Of a stretch of DNA of 8,879 nt, positions 1 through 5,701 are shown in pieces. The position numbers and the translations under genes were made by a program. The stretch comes from Roseovarius sp. (GTDB lineage: Bacteria; Pseudomonadota; Alphaproteobacteria; Rhodobacterales; Rhodobacteraceae), in the NCBI GenBank assembly GCA_021767845.1, contig JAASSQ010000116.1, positions 1 to 8,879 of the forward strand, read 5' to 3'. How positions within the stretch are numbered: position 1 is the stretch's first letter; the number at the start of each line of letters is the position of its first letter. The notes beneath the pieces were generated by a model, which saw only the letters and a list, made by a program, of their open reading frames with translations, did not search any database and had not been told where the DNA came from.

Positions 1-428
1 CGGATCGCGACATGCGCCTCGCCGTATTCCAGCCGGAACAGGCGGTCCCCGGTCAGGTAGCGCACCACCAGGTCGGGGTAATCGGCCTGGAACTCGGCCA
101 GCACCGGCACCAGAAGGTGACTGAACCCACCAAGCGAGGTCACGACCAGTTCGCCCGACACGTCGTTGCCGCGCCCCTTGATGCGGCCTGCAAGCTGCGC
201 GAACTGGTCATCGGTGGCCTGCGCCACGCGCAACAGGTCGGTGCCCGCCTCGGTCGGGGTGTAGCCGCGCGCATGCCGCTGGAACAGCTTGACGCCCAGC
301 CGGTCCTCCAGCGCGTCGATATGGCGGATGACCGTGGCGTGATGCACGCCCAGCACCTCGGCCGCGCCGCTGACGGTGCCAACCTTGGCTACGTTATAGG
401 CGGTGCGGATCTCGTCCCAGTTGTCCAT
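1..428 (-). CDS. LysR-family transcriptional regulator, N-terminal part (cut by window edge)
   Basis: Reading the minus strand from the ATG at 428 gives about 142 codons that remain open to the left edge, so the C-terminal part lies outside the window. The protein opens MDNWDEIRTAYNVAKVGTVS and continues with a typical LysR winged helix-turn-helix over residues 1-60: GAAEVLGVHHATVIRHIDAL followed by EDRLGVKLFQRHARGYTPTEAG. The segment GELVVTSLGGFSHLLVPVL at roughly residues 95-115 is the start of the periplasmic-binding-protein-like effector domain. Members of this family bind DNA as tetramers and usually control the gene transcribed divergently from them, here the azoreductase at 568. The effector cannot be read from the sequence. 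A purine-rich GGGAAGGG stretch about 10 bases upstream of the ATG could serve as ribosome binding site. The family call is secure; the regulated pathway is inference. Confidence 0.9.
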   Translation of the reverse strand, partial: MDNWDEIRTAYNVAKVGTVSGAAEVLGVHHATVIRHIDALEDRLGVKLFQRHARGYTPTEAGTDLLRVAQATDDQFAQLAGRIKGRGNDVSGELVVTSLGGFSHLLVPVLAEFQADYPDLVVRYLTGDRLFRLEYGEAHVAI

Positions 429-473
429 CTTCGGCCCTTCCCTGCGCGCAAACGGTCGCGTTGTGCATTCCTC

Positions 474-486
474 AACAGACACTGTT
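474..486. promoter_or_regulatory. Candidate LysR operator dyad
   Basis: A perfect inverted repeat AACAG-ACA-CTGTT lies in the gap between the LysR-family gene and the azoreductase. An overlapping CTGT-TTCCC-ACAG dyad occupies 482-494, and CTCAA (471-475) faces TTGAG (499-503). The site sits about 47-59 bases upstream of the transcription start expected from the promoter at 499-526, a usual place for a LysR-type activator site. Short dyads occur by chance and no binding data are available, so this is only a candidate. Confidence 0.35.
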
Positions 487-498
487 TCCCACAGAAGA

Positions 499-526
499 TT
501 GAGTTTGAAAAGGCACAGGGTATGTC
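499..526 (+). promoter_or_regulatory. Candidate sigma-70 promoter of the azoreductase gene
   Basis: TTGAGT (499-504) and TATGTC (521-526) are separated by 16 bases, giving an expected start near 533 and a leader of about 35 bases. The match to consensus is moderate, as expected for a gene that needs an activator. Confidence 0.35.
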
Positions 527-567
527 ACTGCCAGCACCCCCGCATCCCGCATCACAGGAGACTTCCC

Positions 568-1158
568 ATGCCCCGCACCGTTCTGCGCCTCGACGCTTCC
601 GCCCGCAAACAAGGCTCGGTCACCCGCGACCTGACCGCCCGCATCACCGCCCGGCTTGACCCGGCCACCATCCTGCATCGCGATCTGGCCGACGATCCCG
701 TGCCGCAACTGACCGAGGATTGGGTGATCGCGAACCTCACGCCCGAGGGCGACCGCACCGCCGCGCAGGCCGACACGCTGGCCCTGTCCGACCGCCTCAT
801 AGGCGAGCTGCGCGCCGCCGACACCATCGTGATCGGCCTGCCGGTCTACAATTTCGGCCTGCCCGCCGCGCTGAAGGCATGGATCGACCACGTGGCACGC
901 GCCGGCGTCACCTTCCGCTATACCGCCGATGGCCCCGAGGGGCTGCTGACCGGCAAGCGCGCGATCGTGGCGATGGCGTCGGGCGGCACGCCCGCCGGGG
1001 CGGGGATCGACCACGCCAGCCCCTACCTGCGGCATGTCCTTGGCTTTCTGGGCATCACCGACGTGACCCTCGTGGCCGCCGACCAAATGGCGCTCGATGC
1101 CGATGCCAGCCTTGGGCGCGCGCTGGACCAGATCGCGGACCTGCCGCCCGCGGCCTGA
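568..1158 (+). CDS. azoR: FMN-dependent NADH-azoreductase (AzoR/AcpD family)
   Basis: This 196-residue protein belongs to the flavodoxin-like AzoR family of cytoplasmic FMN enzymes, which reduce quinones and azo compounds with NAD(P)H and are generally linked to electrophile or quinone stress. Visible signatures are the N-terminal beta strand and FMN-phosphate loop (VLRLDASARKQGSVTRDLT, residues 5-23), the flavin-binding segment IGLPVYNFGLPAALKAWIDH (about 91-110), RAGVTFRYTADGPEGLLTGK just after it, and the glycine-rich loop ASGGTPAGAGIDHASPYLRH. The length matches the family (about 200). The ATG at 568 was chosen because AGGAG (556-560) lies 7 bases upstream and the family N-terminus starts here; the frame stays open to 403, but that stretch has no family character. 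It is divergent from the LysR-family gene, so control by that regulator is likely but inferred. The physiological substrate is unknown. Confidence 0.9.
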   Translation: MPRTVLRLDASARKQGSVTRDLTARITARLDPATILHRDLADDPVPQLTEDWVIANLTPEGDRTAAQADTLALSDRLIGELRAADTIVIGLPVYNFGLPAALKAWIDHVARAGVTFRYTADGPEGLLTGKRAIVAMASGGTPAGAGIDHASPYLRHVLGFLGITDVTLVAADQMALDADASLGRALDQIADLPPAA

Positions 1159-1212
1159 CCGGCGCGCGCACCCAGATCGGCCCCGGCATCGCCCCTGCTT
1201 TGCCCAAGCATA

Positions 1213-1241
1213 TTGACTCCGGTCCGCGGGCGCTTTAATGC
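1213..1241 (+). promoter_or_regulatory. Candidate sigma-70 promoter of the ffh operon
   Basis: TTGACT (1213-1218) is one base from the -35 consensus. The -10 can be read as TTTAAT (1234-1239, spacing 15) or TAATGC (1236-1241, spacing 17). Start of transcription is expected near 1247, leaving a leader of about 155 bases before ffh. It stands out in an otherwise GC-rich gap and is the best promoter seen upstream of the ffh-to-rimM gene series. Confidence 0.55.
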
Positions 1242-1247
1242 GCCTGC

Positions 1248-1403
1248 ATTGTTCCGGGAGTCCGTCAAGCTTCCGGTCCCATGGCCGCAAGGCCGGGATC
1301 GCCCCCCGTCAGCGAGTTTCGCCCACGGGGGCAATTGGCATATGGGCCGGTCCCTCTTACCTTGGGGCCAGATGCAACGGGCGGCAACGAAGGAGCGCTT
1401 GGG
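1248..1403 (+). ncRNA. Structured leader RNA upstream of ffh (candidate cis-regulatory RNA or small RNA)
   Basis: The leader can form three consecutive hairpins. Hairpin I (1275-1300): GGUCCC pairs with GGGAUC and, after an AU bulge, GGCC pairs with GGCC around a GCAA tetraloop of the GNRA type. Hairpin II (1303-1331): CCCCCGU pairs with ACGGGGG and, inside a CA/CC internal loop, GCGA pairs with UCGC around GUU. Hairpin III (1349-1369): GGUCCC pairs with GGGGCC around the nine-base loop UCUUACCUU. An alternative stem CCGGGA/UUCCGG (1254-1259 with 1271-1276) would compete with hairpin I. The CCUU in loop III is complementary to AAGG of the ffh ribosome binding site (AAGGAG, 1390-1395), so a translational switch is conceivable. 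I have an uncertain memory of an Rfam family named after ffh; I could not check it. It lacks the conserved domain IV motif of SRP RNA, so it is not ffs. The hairpins are seen; function is inference. Confidence 0.45.
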
Positions 1404-2897
1404 ATGTTTGAAAACCTGTCAGACCGCCTGTCCGGCGTCCTCGACCGCCTGACCAAGCAGGGCGCGCTCAGCGAAGAGGATGTCAAGACCGCCCTGCGCG
1501 AGGTGCGCGTCGCGCTGCTGGAGGCGGACGTGTCGCTGCCCGTGGCGCGCAGCTTCATCAAGAAGGTGCAGGATCAGGCCACCGGCCAGGCCGTGACGAA
1601 ATCGGTCACGCCGGGTCAGCAGGTGGTCAAGATCGTGCATGACGCGCTGGTCGAAACCCTGTCGGGCGAGGGCGAGCCCGGCGCGCTCAAGATCGACAAC
1701 CCGCCCGCCCCGATCCTGATGGTCGGGCTGCAGGGCTCGGGCAAGACCACGACCACCGCCAAGCTGGCCAAGCGCCTGAAAGAGAAAGAGGGCAAGCGCG
1801 TCCTCATGGCCTCGCTCGACGTGAACCGCCCGGCGGCGATGGAACAGCTTGAAATCCTGGGCAAGCAGATCGGCGTCGATACCCTGCCCATTGTCAAGGG
1901 CGAGGATCCGGTCGCCATTGCCCGGCGCGCCAAGACGCAGGCGGGGCTTGGCGGCTATGACGTGTACATGCTGGACACCGCCGGCCGGCTGCATATCGAC
2001 CAGGAGCTGATCCAGCAGGCCGCGCAGGTGCGCGACGTGGCCAACCCGCGCGAAACCCTGCTGGTCGTCGATGGCCTGACCGGGCAGGACGCCGTGAACG
2101 TGGCCGAGGAGTTCGACGACAAGATCGGCGTGTCGGGCGTGGTCCTGACGCGGATGGACGGCGACGGGCGCGGCGGCGCGGCGCTGTCGATGCGCGCCGT
2201 GACCGGCAAACCGATCAAGTTCGTGGGCCTCGGCGAGAAGATGGACGCGCTCGAAACCTTCGAGCCCGAGCGCATCGCCGGCCGCATCCTCGGCATGGGC
2301 GACATCGTCAGCCTTGTCGAAAAGGCGCAGGAAACGCTGGAGGCCGAACAGGCCGAGCGCATGATGAAGCGGTTCCAGAAGGGTCAGTTCAACATGAACG
2401 ACCTGAAGATGCAGCTTGAACAGATGCAGAAGATGGGCGGCATGGAAGGCGTGATGGGCATGATGCCCGGCATGGGCAAGATGGCCAAGCAGATGGAAAG
2501 CGCCGGGATCGACGACAAGATCCTGGGCCGCCAGATCGCCCTGATCCAGTCGATGACCAAGAAGGAACGCGCCAACCCCAAGATCCTGCAGGCCAGCCGC
2601 AAGAAGCGGATCGCCAAGGGCGCGGGGCTGGAAGTGTCCGAATTGAACAAGCTTCTCAAGATGCAGCGCCAGATGGGCGACATGATGAAGAAGATGGGCA
2701 AGATGGGCAAAGGCGGCATGCTGAAACAGGCCATGAAGGGCATGTTCGGCAAGGGCGGCCCCAGCCCCGAAGAGATGCAGGGCATGGATCCCAAGGCGCT
2801 GGAACAGGCGGCCCGCCAGATGGGCGGCGGGATGCCCGGCATGGGCGGCGGCAAGGGCCTGCCCCCCGGCCTGTCCGGGTTCGGCAAGAAGAAGTGA
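1404..2897 (+). CDS. ffh: Signal recognition particle GTPase Ffh (SRP54)
   Basis: This 497-residue protein is the bacterial SRP54 homologue. With 4.5S RNA it binds signal sequences emerging from the ribosome and hands the complex to FtsY at the inner membrane. The N domain (about 1-85) opens MFENLSDRLSGVLDRLTKQG with ALREVRVALLEADVSLPVAR. The G domain (about 100-295) carries G1 GLQGSGKTTTTAKLA (108-122), DTAGR (191-195), the TRMDGDGRGG segment (249-258) that contains the family's TKxD-type guanine site as TRMD, and GLGEKMDALETFEPERIAGR. The methionine-rich M domain (about 300-497) includes the RNA-binding RIAKGAG helix; E. coli has RIAAGSG there. It ends in a Gly/Met/Lys-rich tail, making it about 45 residues longer than E. 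coli Ffh. The ATG at 1404 has AAGGAG (1390-1395) 8 bases upstream and matches the family start; the open frame back to 1281 is leader, not protein. It is the first gene of the plus-strand series. Confidence 0.97.
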   Translation: MFENLSDRLSGVLDRLTKQGALSEEDVKTALREVRVALLEADVSLPVARSFIKKVQDQATGQAVTKSVTPGQQVVKIVHDALVETLSGEGEPGALKIDNPPAPILMVGLQGSGKTTTTAKLAKRLKEKEGKRVLMASLDVNRPAAMEQLEILGKQIGVDTLPIVKGEDPVAIARRAKTQAGLGGYDVYMLDTAGRLHIDQELIQQAAQVRDVANPRETLLVVDGLTGQDAVNVAEEFDDKIGVSGVVLTRMDGDGRGGAALSMRAVTGKPIKFVGLGEKMDALETFEPERIAGRILGMGDIVSLVEKAQETLEAEQAERMMKRFQKGQFNMNDLKMQLEQMQKMGGMEGVMGMMPGMGKMAKQMESAGIDDKILGRQIALIQSMTKKERANPKILQASRKKRIAKGAGLEVSELNKLLKMQRQMGDMMKKMGKMGKGGMLKQAMKGMFGKGGPSPEEMQGMDPKALEQAARQMGGGMPGMGGGKGLPPGLSGFGKKK

Positions 2898-2987
2898 TGC
2901 CGATGATGCGAGTTTATCAGTTTCCGGGCCGTGCCCCGCAGGCGCCCCGCGCCATCCCCCGCAACCGCGCCGGGAGGGGCGTCTGAC

Positions 2988-3593
2988 ATGCCGACCAGCA
3001 CCATCCCCGTTCTCGAAACCCGGCGGCTTGTCCTGCGCGGCCCCGAGCCCGAGGACTACCCCGATTTCAAGGCCACGTTCTCGTCCTACCGCTCGCGCTT
3101 CATGGGCGGGCCGCTGAACAAGTACGAAGCGTGGATGCTCTATGCCGCCGAGATCGGCCACTGGAACATCCGCGGCTACGGCATGTGGATGATCCACGAC
3201 AAGCACACCGACGAGACCTACGGCATGGCGGGCGGCTGGTTCCCCGCCGGCTGGCCCGAACGCGAGATCGCCTGGATCATCTGGCCCGACAAGGCCGGCC
3301 ACGGCTATGCGCTCGAGGCGACCCACGCCGCGCGGCGCCATTTCTACACCGAGCTCGGCTGGGACGGGGCGGTCAGCTACATTGACCCCAAGAACCTCGA
3401 CTCGATCCGCCTGGCCGAACGGCTGGGCGCCACCAAGGACCACGACGCCGCCACGATCGACGGCAATGACGCGGTCTATCGCCACCCGTCGCCCGAGAGA
3501 CTGAAAGGCGGGCAACTCGCCGACGGGATCGAGCTGGAGATCAGCCACTACTGCGACCCGCTCTTCCAACCGAAAGGGTTTCCCATTGACTGA
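2988..3593 (+). CDS. GNAT-family N-acetyltransferase (RimJ/RimL type)
   Basis: This 201-residue protein has the layout of the RimJ/RimL branch of GNAT acetyltransferases, which move an acetyl group from acetyl-CoA to protein N-termini or small amines. It begins with the typical strand PVLETRRLVLRGPEPEDYPD (residues 7-26). The acetyl-CoA pyrophosphate loop is visible in EIAWIIWPDKAGHGYALEAT, where KAGHGYA fits the Q/R-x-x-G-x-G/A pattern. The C-terminal motif YIDPKNLDSIRLAERLGA is the usual N-x-x-S-x-R-L-x-E-R-L-G end of the fold. GGAGG (2973-2977) lies 10 bases upstream of the chosen ATG; the frame is open a further 19 codons upstream without family character. It lies 90 bases after ffh and overlaps the chorismate mutase gene by 8 bases, so it is probably operonic. 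The substrate cannot be read; a ribosomal or SRP-related protein is only suggested by the neighbours. Confidence 0.85.
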   Translation: MPTSTIPVLETRRLVLRGPEPEDYPDFKATFSSYRSRFMGGPLNKYEAWMLYAAEIGHWNIRGYGMWMIHDKHTDETYGMAGGWFPAGWPEREIAWIIWPDKAGHGYALEATHAARRHFYTELGWDGAVSYIDPKNLDSIRLAERLGATKDHDAATIDGNDAVYRHPSPERLKGGQLADGIELEISHYCDPLFQPKGFPID

Positions 3594-3885
3594 CGACGCC
3601 ACCAAACGCGCCGCAACCCTTCTCGGCGAACACCGCGAGAGCATCGACAGGCTCGACGCGATCCTCGTCTATACCCTGGGCGAACGCTTCAAGCACACCC
3701 AGGCGGTCGGCCGCCTCAAGGCCGAACACGACCTTCCCCCGTCCGATCCTGCCCGCGAGGCCGAGCAGATCGCACGGCTCGAAGACCTGGCGAAACGGGC
3801 CGATCTCGACCCGGAATTCGCCAAGAAGTTCCTGAACTTCATCATCGCTGAAGTCATTCAGCACCACCGACAGCACCAGTCGTAA
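3586..3885 (+). CDS. Chorismate mutase, AroQ class (monofunctional)
   Basis: This 99-residue all-helical protein converts chorismate to prephenate, the branch step toward phenylalanine and tyrosine. Active-site residues of the E. coli P-protein mutase domain (R11, R28, K39, D48, R51, E52) recur here as R17, R34, K45, D54, R57 and E58, all with the same offset of six, which is strong evidence that the enzyme is active. The C-terminal helix FLNFIIAEVIQHHRQHQ carries Q92, a plausible counterpart of the catalytic glutamine Q88 although two residues out of register. No prephenate dehydratase, dehydrogenase or ACT domain is attached and no signal peptide is present, so it should be cytosolic. The start is TTG at 3586, inside the last codons of the acetyltransferase gene and 7 bases after AAGGG (3574-3578); no ATG or GTG fits the N-terminus. 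Overlap of 8 bases suggests translational coupling. Confidence 0.93.
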   Translation: MTDDATKRAATLLGEHRESIDRLDAILVYTLGERFKHTQAVGRLKAEHDLPPSDPAREAEQIARLEDLAKRADLDPEFAKKFLNFIIAEVIQHHRQHQS

Positions 3886-3936
3886 GGCGCGGCCCCGCCG
3901 CACCGACCACACGCCATTCGAAAAGGAGTATCACCA

Positions 3937-4329
3937 ATGGCCATGAAAATTCGTCTCGCCCGTGGCGGCAGCAAGAAACGCCCCCACTACAGCATCGTCG
4001 CCGCCGACTCGCGCATGCCGCGCGACGGCCGCTTCATCGAGAAGCTGGGCACCTACAACCCGCTGCTGCCCAAGGACAGCGAGCACCGCGTCAAGATGAA
4101 CATGGAGCGCGTGCAATACTGGCTGGACCAGGGCGCGCAGCCCTCGGACCGGATCAGCCGGATGCTGGAAGCCGCGGGCGTGCTGGAGAAGAAGGAACGC
4201 TCCAACCCCAAGAAGGGCACGCCGGGCGCCAAGGCCAAGGAACGCGCCGAGGAAAAGGCCGCCAAGGCCGCCGAAGCCAACGCGCCGGCAGAAGAGGCGC
4301 CCGCCGAGGACGCCGCGACCGAGGAATAA
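3937..4329 (+). CDS. rpsP: 30S ribosomal protein S16 (bS16)
   Basis: The N-terminal 80 residues are a textbook bS16: MKIRLARGGSKKRPHYSIV, ADSRMPRDGRFIEKLGTYNP, LLPKDSEHRVKMNMERVQYW, LDQGAQPSDRISRMLEAAGV. S16 binds 16S rRNA in the 5' domain and is needed for stable 30S assembly, fitting the presence of rimM four genes on. The protein has 130 residues against about 82 in E. coli; the extra C-terminal stretch is a low-complexity Ala/Glu/Lys tail (EERAEEKAAKAAEANAPAEE region) that is acidic at its end and probably disordered. AAGGAG (3923-3928) sits 8 bases before the ATG at 3937; the second ATG at 3943 is also possible but less well spaced. The 51-base gap after the chorismate mutase gene shows no clear promoter. 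Confidence 0.97.
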   Translation: MAMKIRLARGGSKKRPHYSIVAADSRMPRDGRFIEKLGTYNPLLPKDSEHRVKMNMERVQYWLDQGAQPSDRISRMLEAAGVLEKKERSNPKKGTPGAKAKERAEEKAAKAAEANAPAEEAPAEDAATEE

Positions 4330-4347
4330 GCGGGCCGGGGCGCGGGC

Positions 4348-4977
4348 ATGTCGCGTTTCCCTCCCGAGTTCCGGGCCGGTCTGACCGACCTCATGCGGTG
4401 GCGGCGCGACGTGCGCCGCTTCCGCACCGACCCGGTGGACGAGGCGGTGCTGCGCACCTGCCTCGACACCTTCCTGCTGGCCCCCTCGGTGGGGCTCAGC
4501 GAGCCGTGGCGCGTGATCCGGCTTGAATCCGCGGCCGCGCGCCGCGCGGCGCTGGACAACTACACGCAGGCCAACGAGGCCGCGCTGGCGGGCTATGACG
4601 GCGAGCGCGCGCAGCTCTATTCGCAGCTCAAGCTGTCGGGCATGACCGACGCGCCGGTGCAACTGGCCATCTTCTGCGACGAGGCGACCGACAAGGGCGC
4701 GGGCCTGGGCGCCGGCACCATGCCCGAGATGCGCCGCTATTCCGTGGTCGGCGCGATCACGCAGTTCTGGCTGATGGCGCGCAGCTTCGGGCTGGGCGTG
4801 GGCTGGGTGTCGATCCTCGATCCCGACCGGCTGGCGCGCGACCTCGACGTCGCGCCGGACTGGGCGCTGGTGGGGTATCTCTGCGTCGGCTGGCCCGAGA
4901 CCGAGGACGACACCCCGGAACTGGAACGCGAAGGCTGGGAAGACCGGCGCGGCACCCTTCCGCTGGAGACCCGATAA
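4348..4977 (+). CDS. bluB: 5,6-dimethylbenzimidazole synthase BluB
   Basis: BluB is an unusual nitroreductase-fold enzyme that uses O2 to break apart reduced FMN and make 5,6-dimethylbenzimidazole, the lower ligand of vitamin B12. The 209-residue product has the family signatures in order: WRRDVRRFRTDPVDEAVL (18-35), LLAPSVGLSEPWRVIRLE, YSQLKLSGMTDAPVQLAIFC, GLGAGTMPEMRRYSVVGAIT, RSFGLGVGWVSILDPDRL and YLCVGWPE. D21 and S155 correspond by position to D32 and S167, residues reported as important in the Sinorhizobium meliloti enzyme. The start ATG at 4348 follows rpsP by 18 bases; the purine-rich GGCCGGGGCGCGGG stretch upstream is a weak ribosome binding site. There is no room for a cobalamin riboswitch. 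Location inside a ribosomal-protein gene series, away from visible cob genes, is noteworthy. A general nitroreductase is the alternative, but the specific motifs favour BluB. Confidence 0.92.
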   Translation: MSRFPPEFRAGLTDLMRWRRDVRRFRTDPVDEAVLRTCLDTFLLAPSVGLSEPWRVIRLESAAARRAALDNYTQANEAALAGYDGERAQLYSQLKLSGMTDAPVQLAIFCDEATDKGAGLGAGTMPEMRRYSVVGAITQFWLMARSFGLGVGWVSILDPDRLARDLDVAPDWALVGYLCVGWPETEDDTPELEREGWEDRRGTLPLETR

Positions 4978-4980
4978 GCC

Positions 4981-5124
4981 ATGTTCCGTCCCGTCCGCAC
5001 CCTGATCCTGATGCTGGTCGTGTTTGTCTCGGGGCTGTTCTATGAACGCTACCAGCACCTCGAACGATGCGAGGCGGCGGGCGGCACGGTGCGCGACGGG
5101 CTTTGCCAGGGAGAGACAGGATGA
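4981..5124 (+). CDS. Small single-pass membrane protein with a conserved-looking cysteine pair
   Basis: A 47-codon gene fits exactly between bluB (3 bases upstream) and rimM, its stop overlapping the rimM start as ATGA (5121-5124). The product starts MFRPVRTLILMLVVFVSGLF, that is, a short basic N-terminus (R3, R6) and one hydrophobic helix at residues 7-20, then YERYQHLERCEAAGGTVRDG and LCQGETG. The positive-inside rule would put the N-terminus in the cytoplasm and the C30-x11-C42 pair in the periplasm, where the cysteines could form a disulfide; the helix could also be an uncleaved signal anchor. The C-x-A-x-G-G-x5-G-x-C arrangement resembles small domains I have seen in Rhodobacterales hypothetical proteins, but I do not recognise a named family. 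GGAG (4964-4967) is 13 bases upstream, rather far. Tight packing and ATGA coupling support a real gene; the function is unknown. Confidence 0.7.
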   Translation: MFRPVRTLILMLVVFVSGLFYERYQHLERCEAAGGTVRDGLCQGETG

Positions 5125-5633
5125 GCGACGACACCCGCATCTGCCTCGGCGCCATCGCCGGCGCCTTCGGCGTGCATGGCGACGTGCGGCTGAAAAGCTT
5201 CACCGCCACGCCCGAGGACATTGCCGCCTACGGCCCGCTCGAGGCCGAGGACGGCGCGCGCCGCTTCGAGATCGCGCTGACCGGCCAGACCGCCAAGGGC
5301 GCGCTGATCGCCCGGCTGTCGGACGTGACCACCAAGGAACAGGCCGACGCGCTGCGCGGTGTCCGGCTTTATGCCGAGCGCAGCCGCCTGCCCGCCCTGC
5401 CCGAAGACGAGTTCTACCACGCCGACCTTATCGGACTGGAGGTGTTCGACACCGGCGGGGCGGCGCTTGGCCGCGTGAAGGCGGTGCTGAACCACGGCGC
5501 GGGCGACCTGCTGGAAGTGCACGGGCCGGGGCTGAAATCGACGGTGCTGCTGCCCTTCACCCGCGAGGCGGTGCCGACCGTGGACCTGGCCGCGGGCCGC
5601 ATCGTCACCGACCCGCCCGAAGGGCTGTTCTGA
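5121..5633 (+). CDS. rimM: 16S rRNA processing / 30S maturation factor RimM
   Basis: RimM is a cytoplasmic assembly factor that acts on the 30S head, binds S19 and helps the 3' domain of 16S rRNA mature. The 170-residue product shows the N-terminal RimM beta-barrel (CLGAIAGAFGVHGDVRLKSF, residues 8-27, then RLSDVTTKEQADALRGVRLY) and the C-terminal PRC-barrel (FYHADLIGLEVFDTGG, ALGRVKAVLNHGAGDLLEV, TVLLPFTREAVPTVDL, IVTDPPEGLF), close to the usual length of about 170-180. The ATG at 5121 overlaps the stop of the preceding miniprotein by ATGA and has GGGAG (5109-5113) 7 bases upstream; the frame is open 18 codons further upstream, but that region is the miniprotein gene in another frame. Unlike E. 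coli, trmD does not follow on the same strand. A hairpin/T-tract element directly downstream probably ends transcription. Confidence 0.96.
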   Translation: MSDDTRICLGAIAGAFGVHGDVRLKSFTATPEDIAAYGPLEAEDGARRFEIALTGQTAKGALIARLSDVTTKEQADALRGVRLYAERSRLPALPEDEFYHADLIGLEVFDTGGAALGRVKAVLNHGAGDLLEVHGPGLKSTVLLPFTREAVPTVDLAAGRIVTDPPEGLF

Positions 5634-5646
5634 ACCCGGCGCGCCA

Positions 5647-5694
5647 CCGGGGGCGCTGCCCCCGGACCCCCGAGGTATTTTTGGCCAGATGAAG
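5647..5694 (+). repeat. Rhodobacteraceae-type intergenic repeat, copy A (likely terminator of the rimM unit)
   Basis: The element starts with an 8-bp stem CCGGGGGC-GCT-GCCCCCGG (5647-5665), followed by a 28-base block (5667-5694) that reads CCCCCGAGGTATT, four bases, then GCCAGATGAAG. The T-tract (5678-5682) follows the block's C-run; pairing of the GGGGG with this second CCCCC would place a hairpin close to the T-tract, so the element can act as a terminator for plus-strand transcription from rimM. On the minus strand there is no T-tail. The same architecture recurs at 8250-8312. I recognise this sequence type as abundant in Rhodobacteraceae genomes, from memory only. Confidence 0.65.
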
Positions 5695-5701
5695 CGGGCG
5701 G

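Noticed and set aside
1159..1212. Intrinsic terminator after the azoreductase gene
   Set aside because: The stretch is GC-rich but I found no convincing stem followed by a T-tract.
1281..1403. Upstream in-frame ATG at 1281 as a longer ffh start
   Set aside because: It would add 41 residues foreign to the family, has no ribosome binding site and lies inside hairpin I of the leader; 1404 has AAGGAG well spaced.
1248..1403. SRP 4.5S RNA gene (ffs) upstream of ffh
   Set aside because: The conserved domain IV sequence with its symmetric and asymmetric loops and GGAA-type tetraloop context is absent; the GCAA hairpin has plain GGCC stems.
2384..2890. Repeat array or collagen-like gene in the Met/Gly/Lys-rich region
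   Set aside because: The repeated ATGGGC/AAGATG codons are the normal methionine-rich M domain and tail of Ffh, in frame with no break.
1419..3644. 741-codon open frame on the minus strand across ffh and the acetyltransferase gene
   Set aside because: It is the antisense shadow of ffh: high GC third positions keep the opposite frame free of stops. The translation is His/Leu/Ala-rich with no recognisable domain.
4330..4347. Cobalamin riboswitch ahead of bluB
   Set aside because: Only 18 bases separate rpsP and bluB, far too few for a B12 riboswitch, and no B12-box is seen.
3931..5058. 375-codon minus-strand open frame across rpsP and bluB
   Set aside because: Antisense to two clearly real genes, with low-complexity His/Arg/Gly composition and no ribosome binding site.
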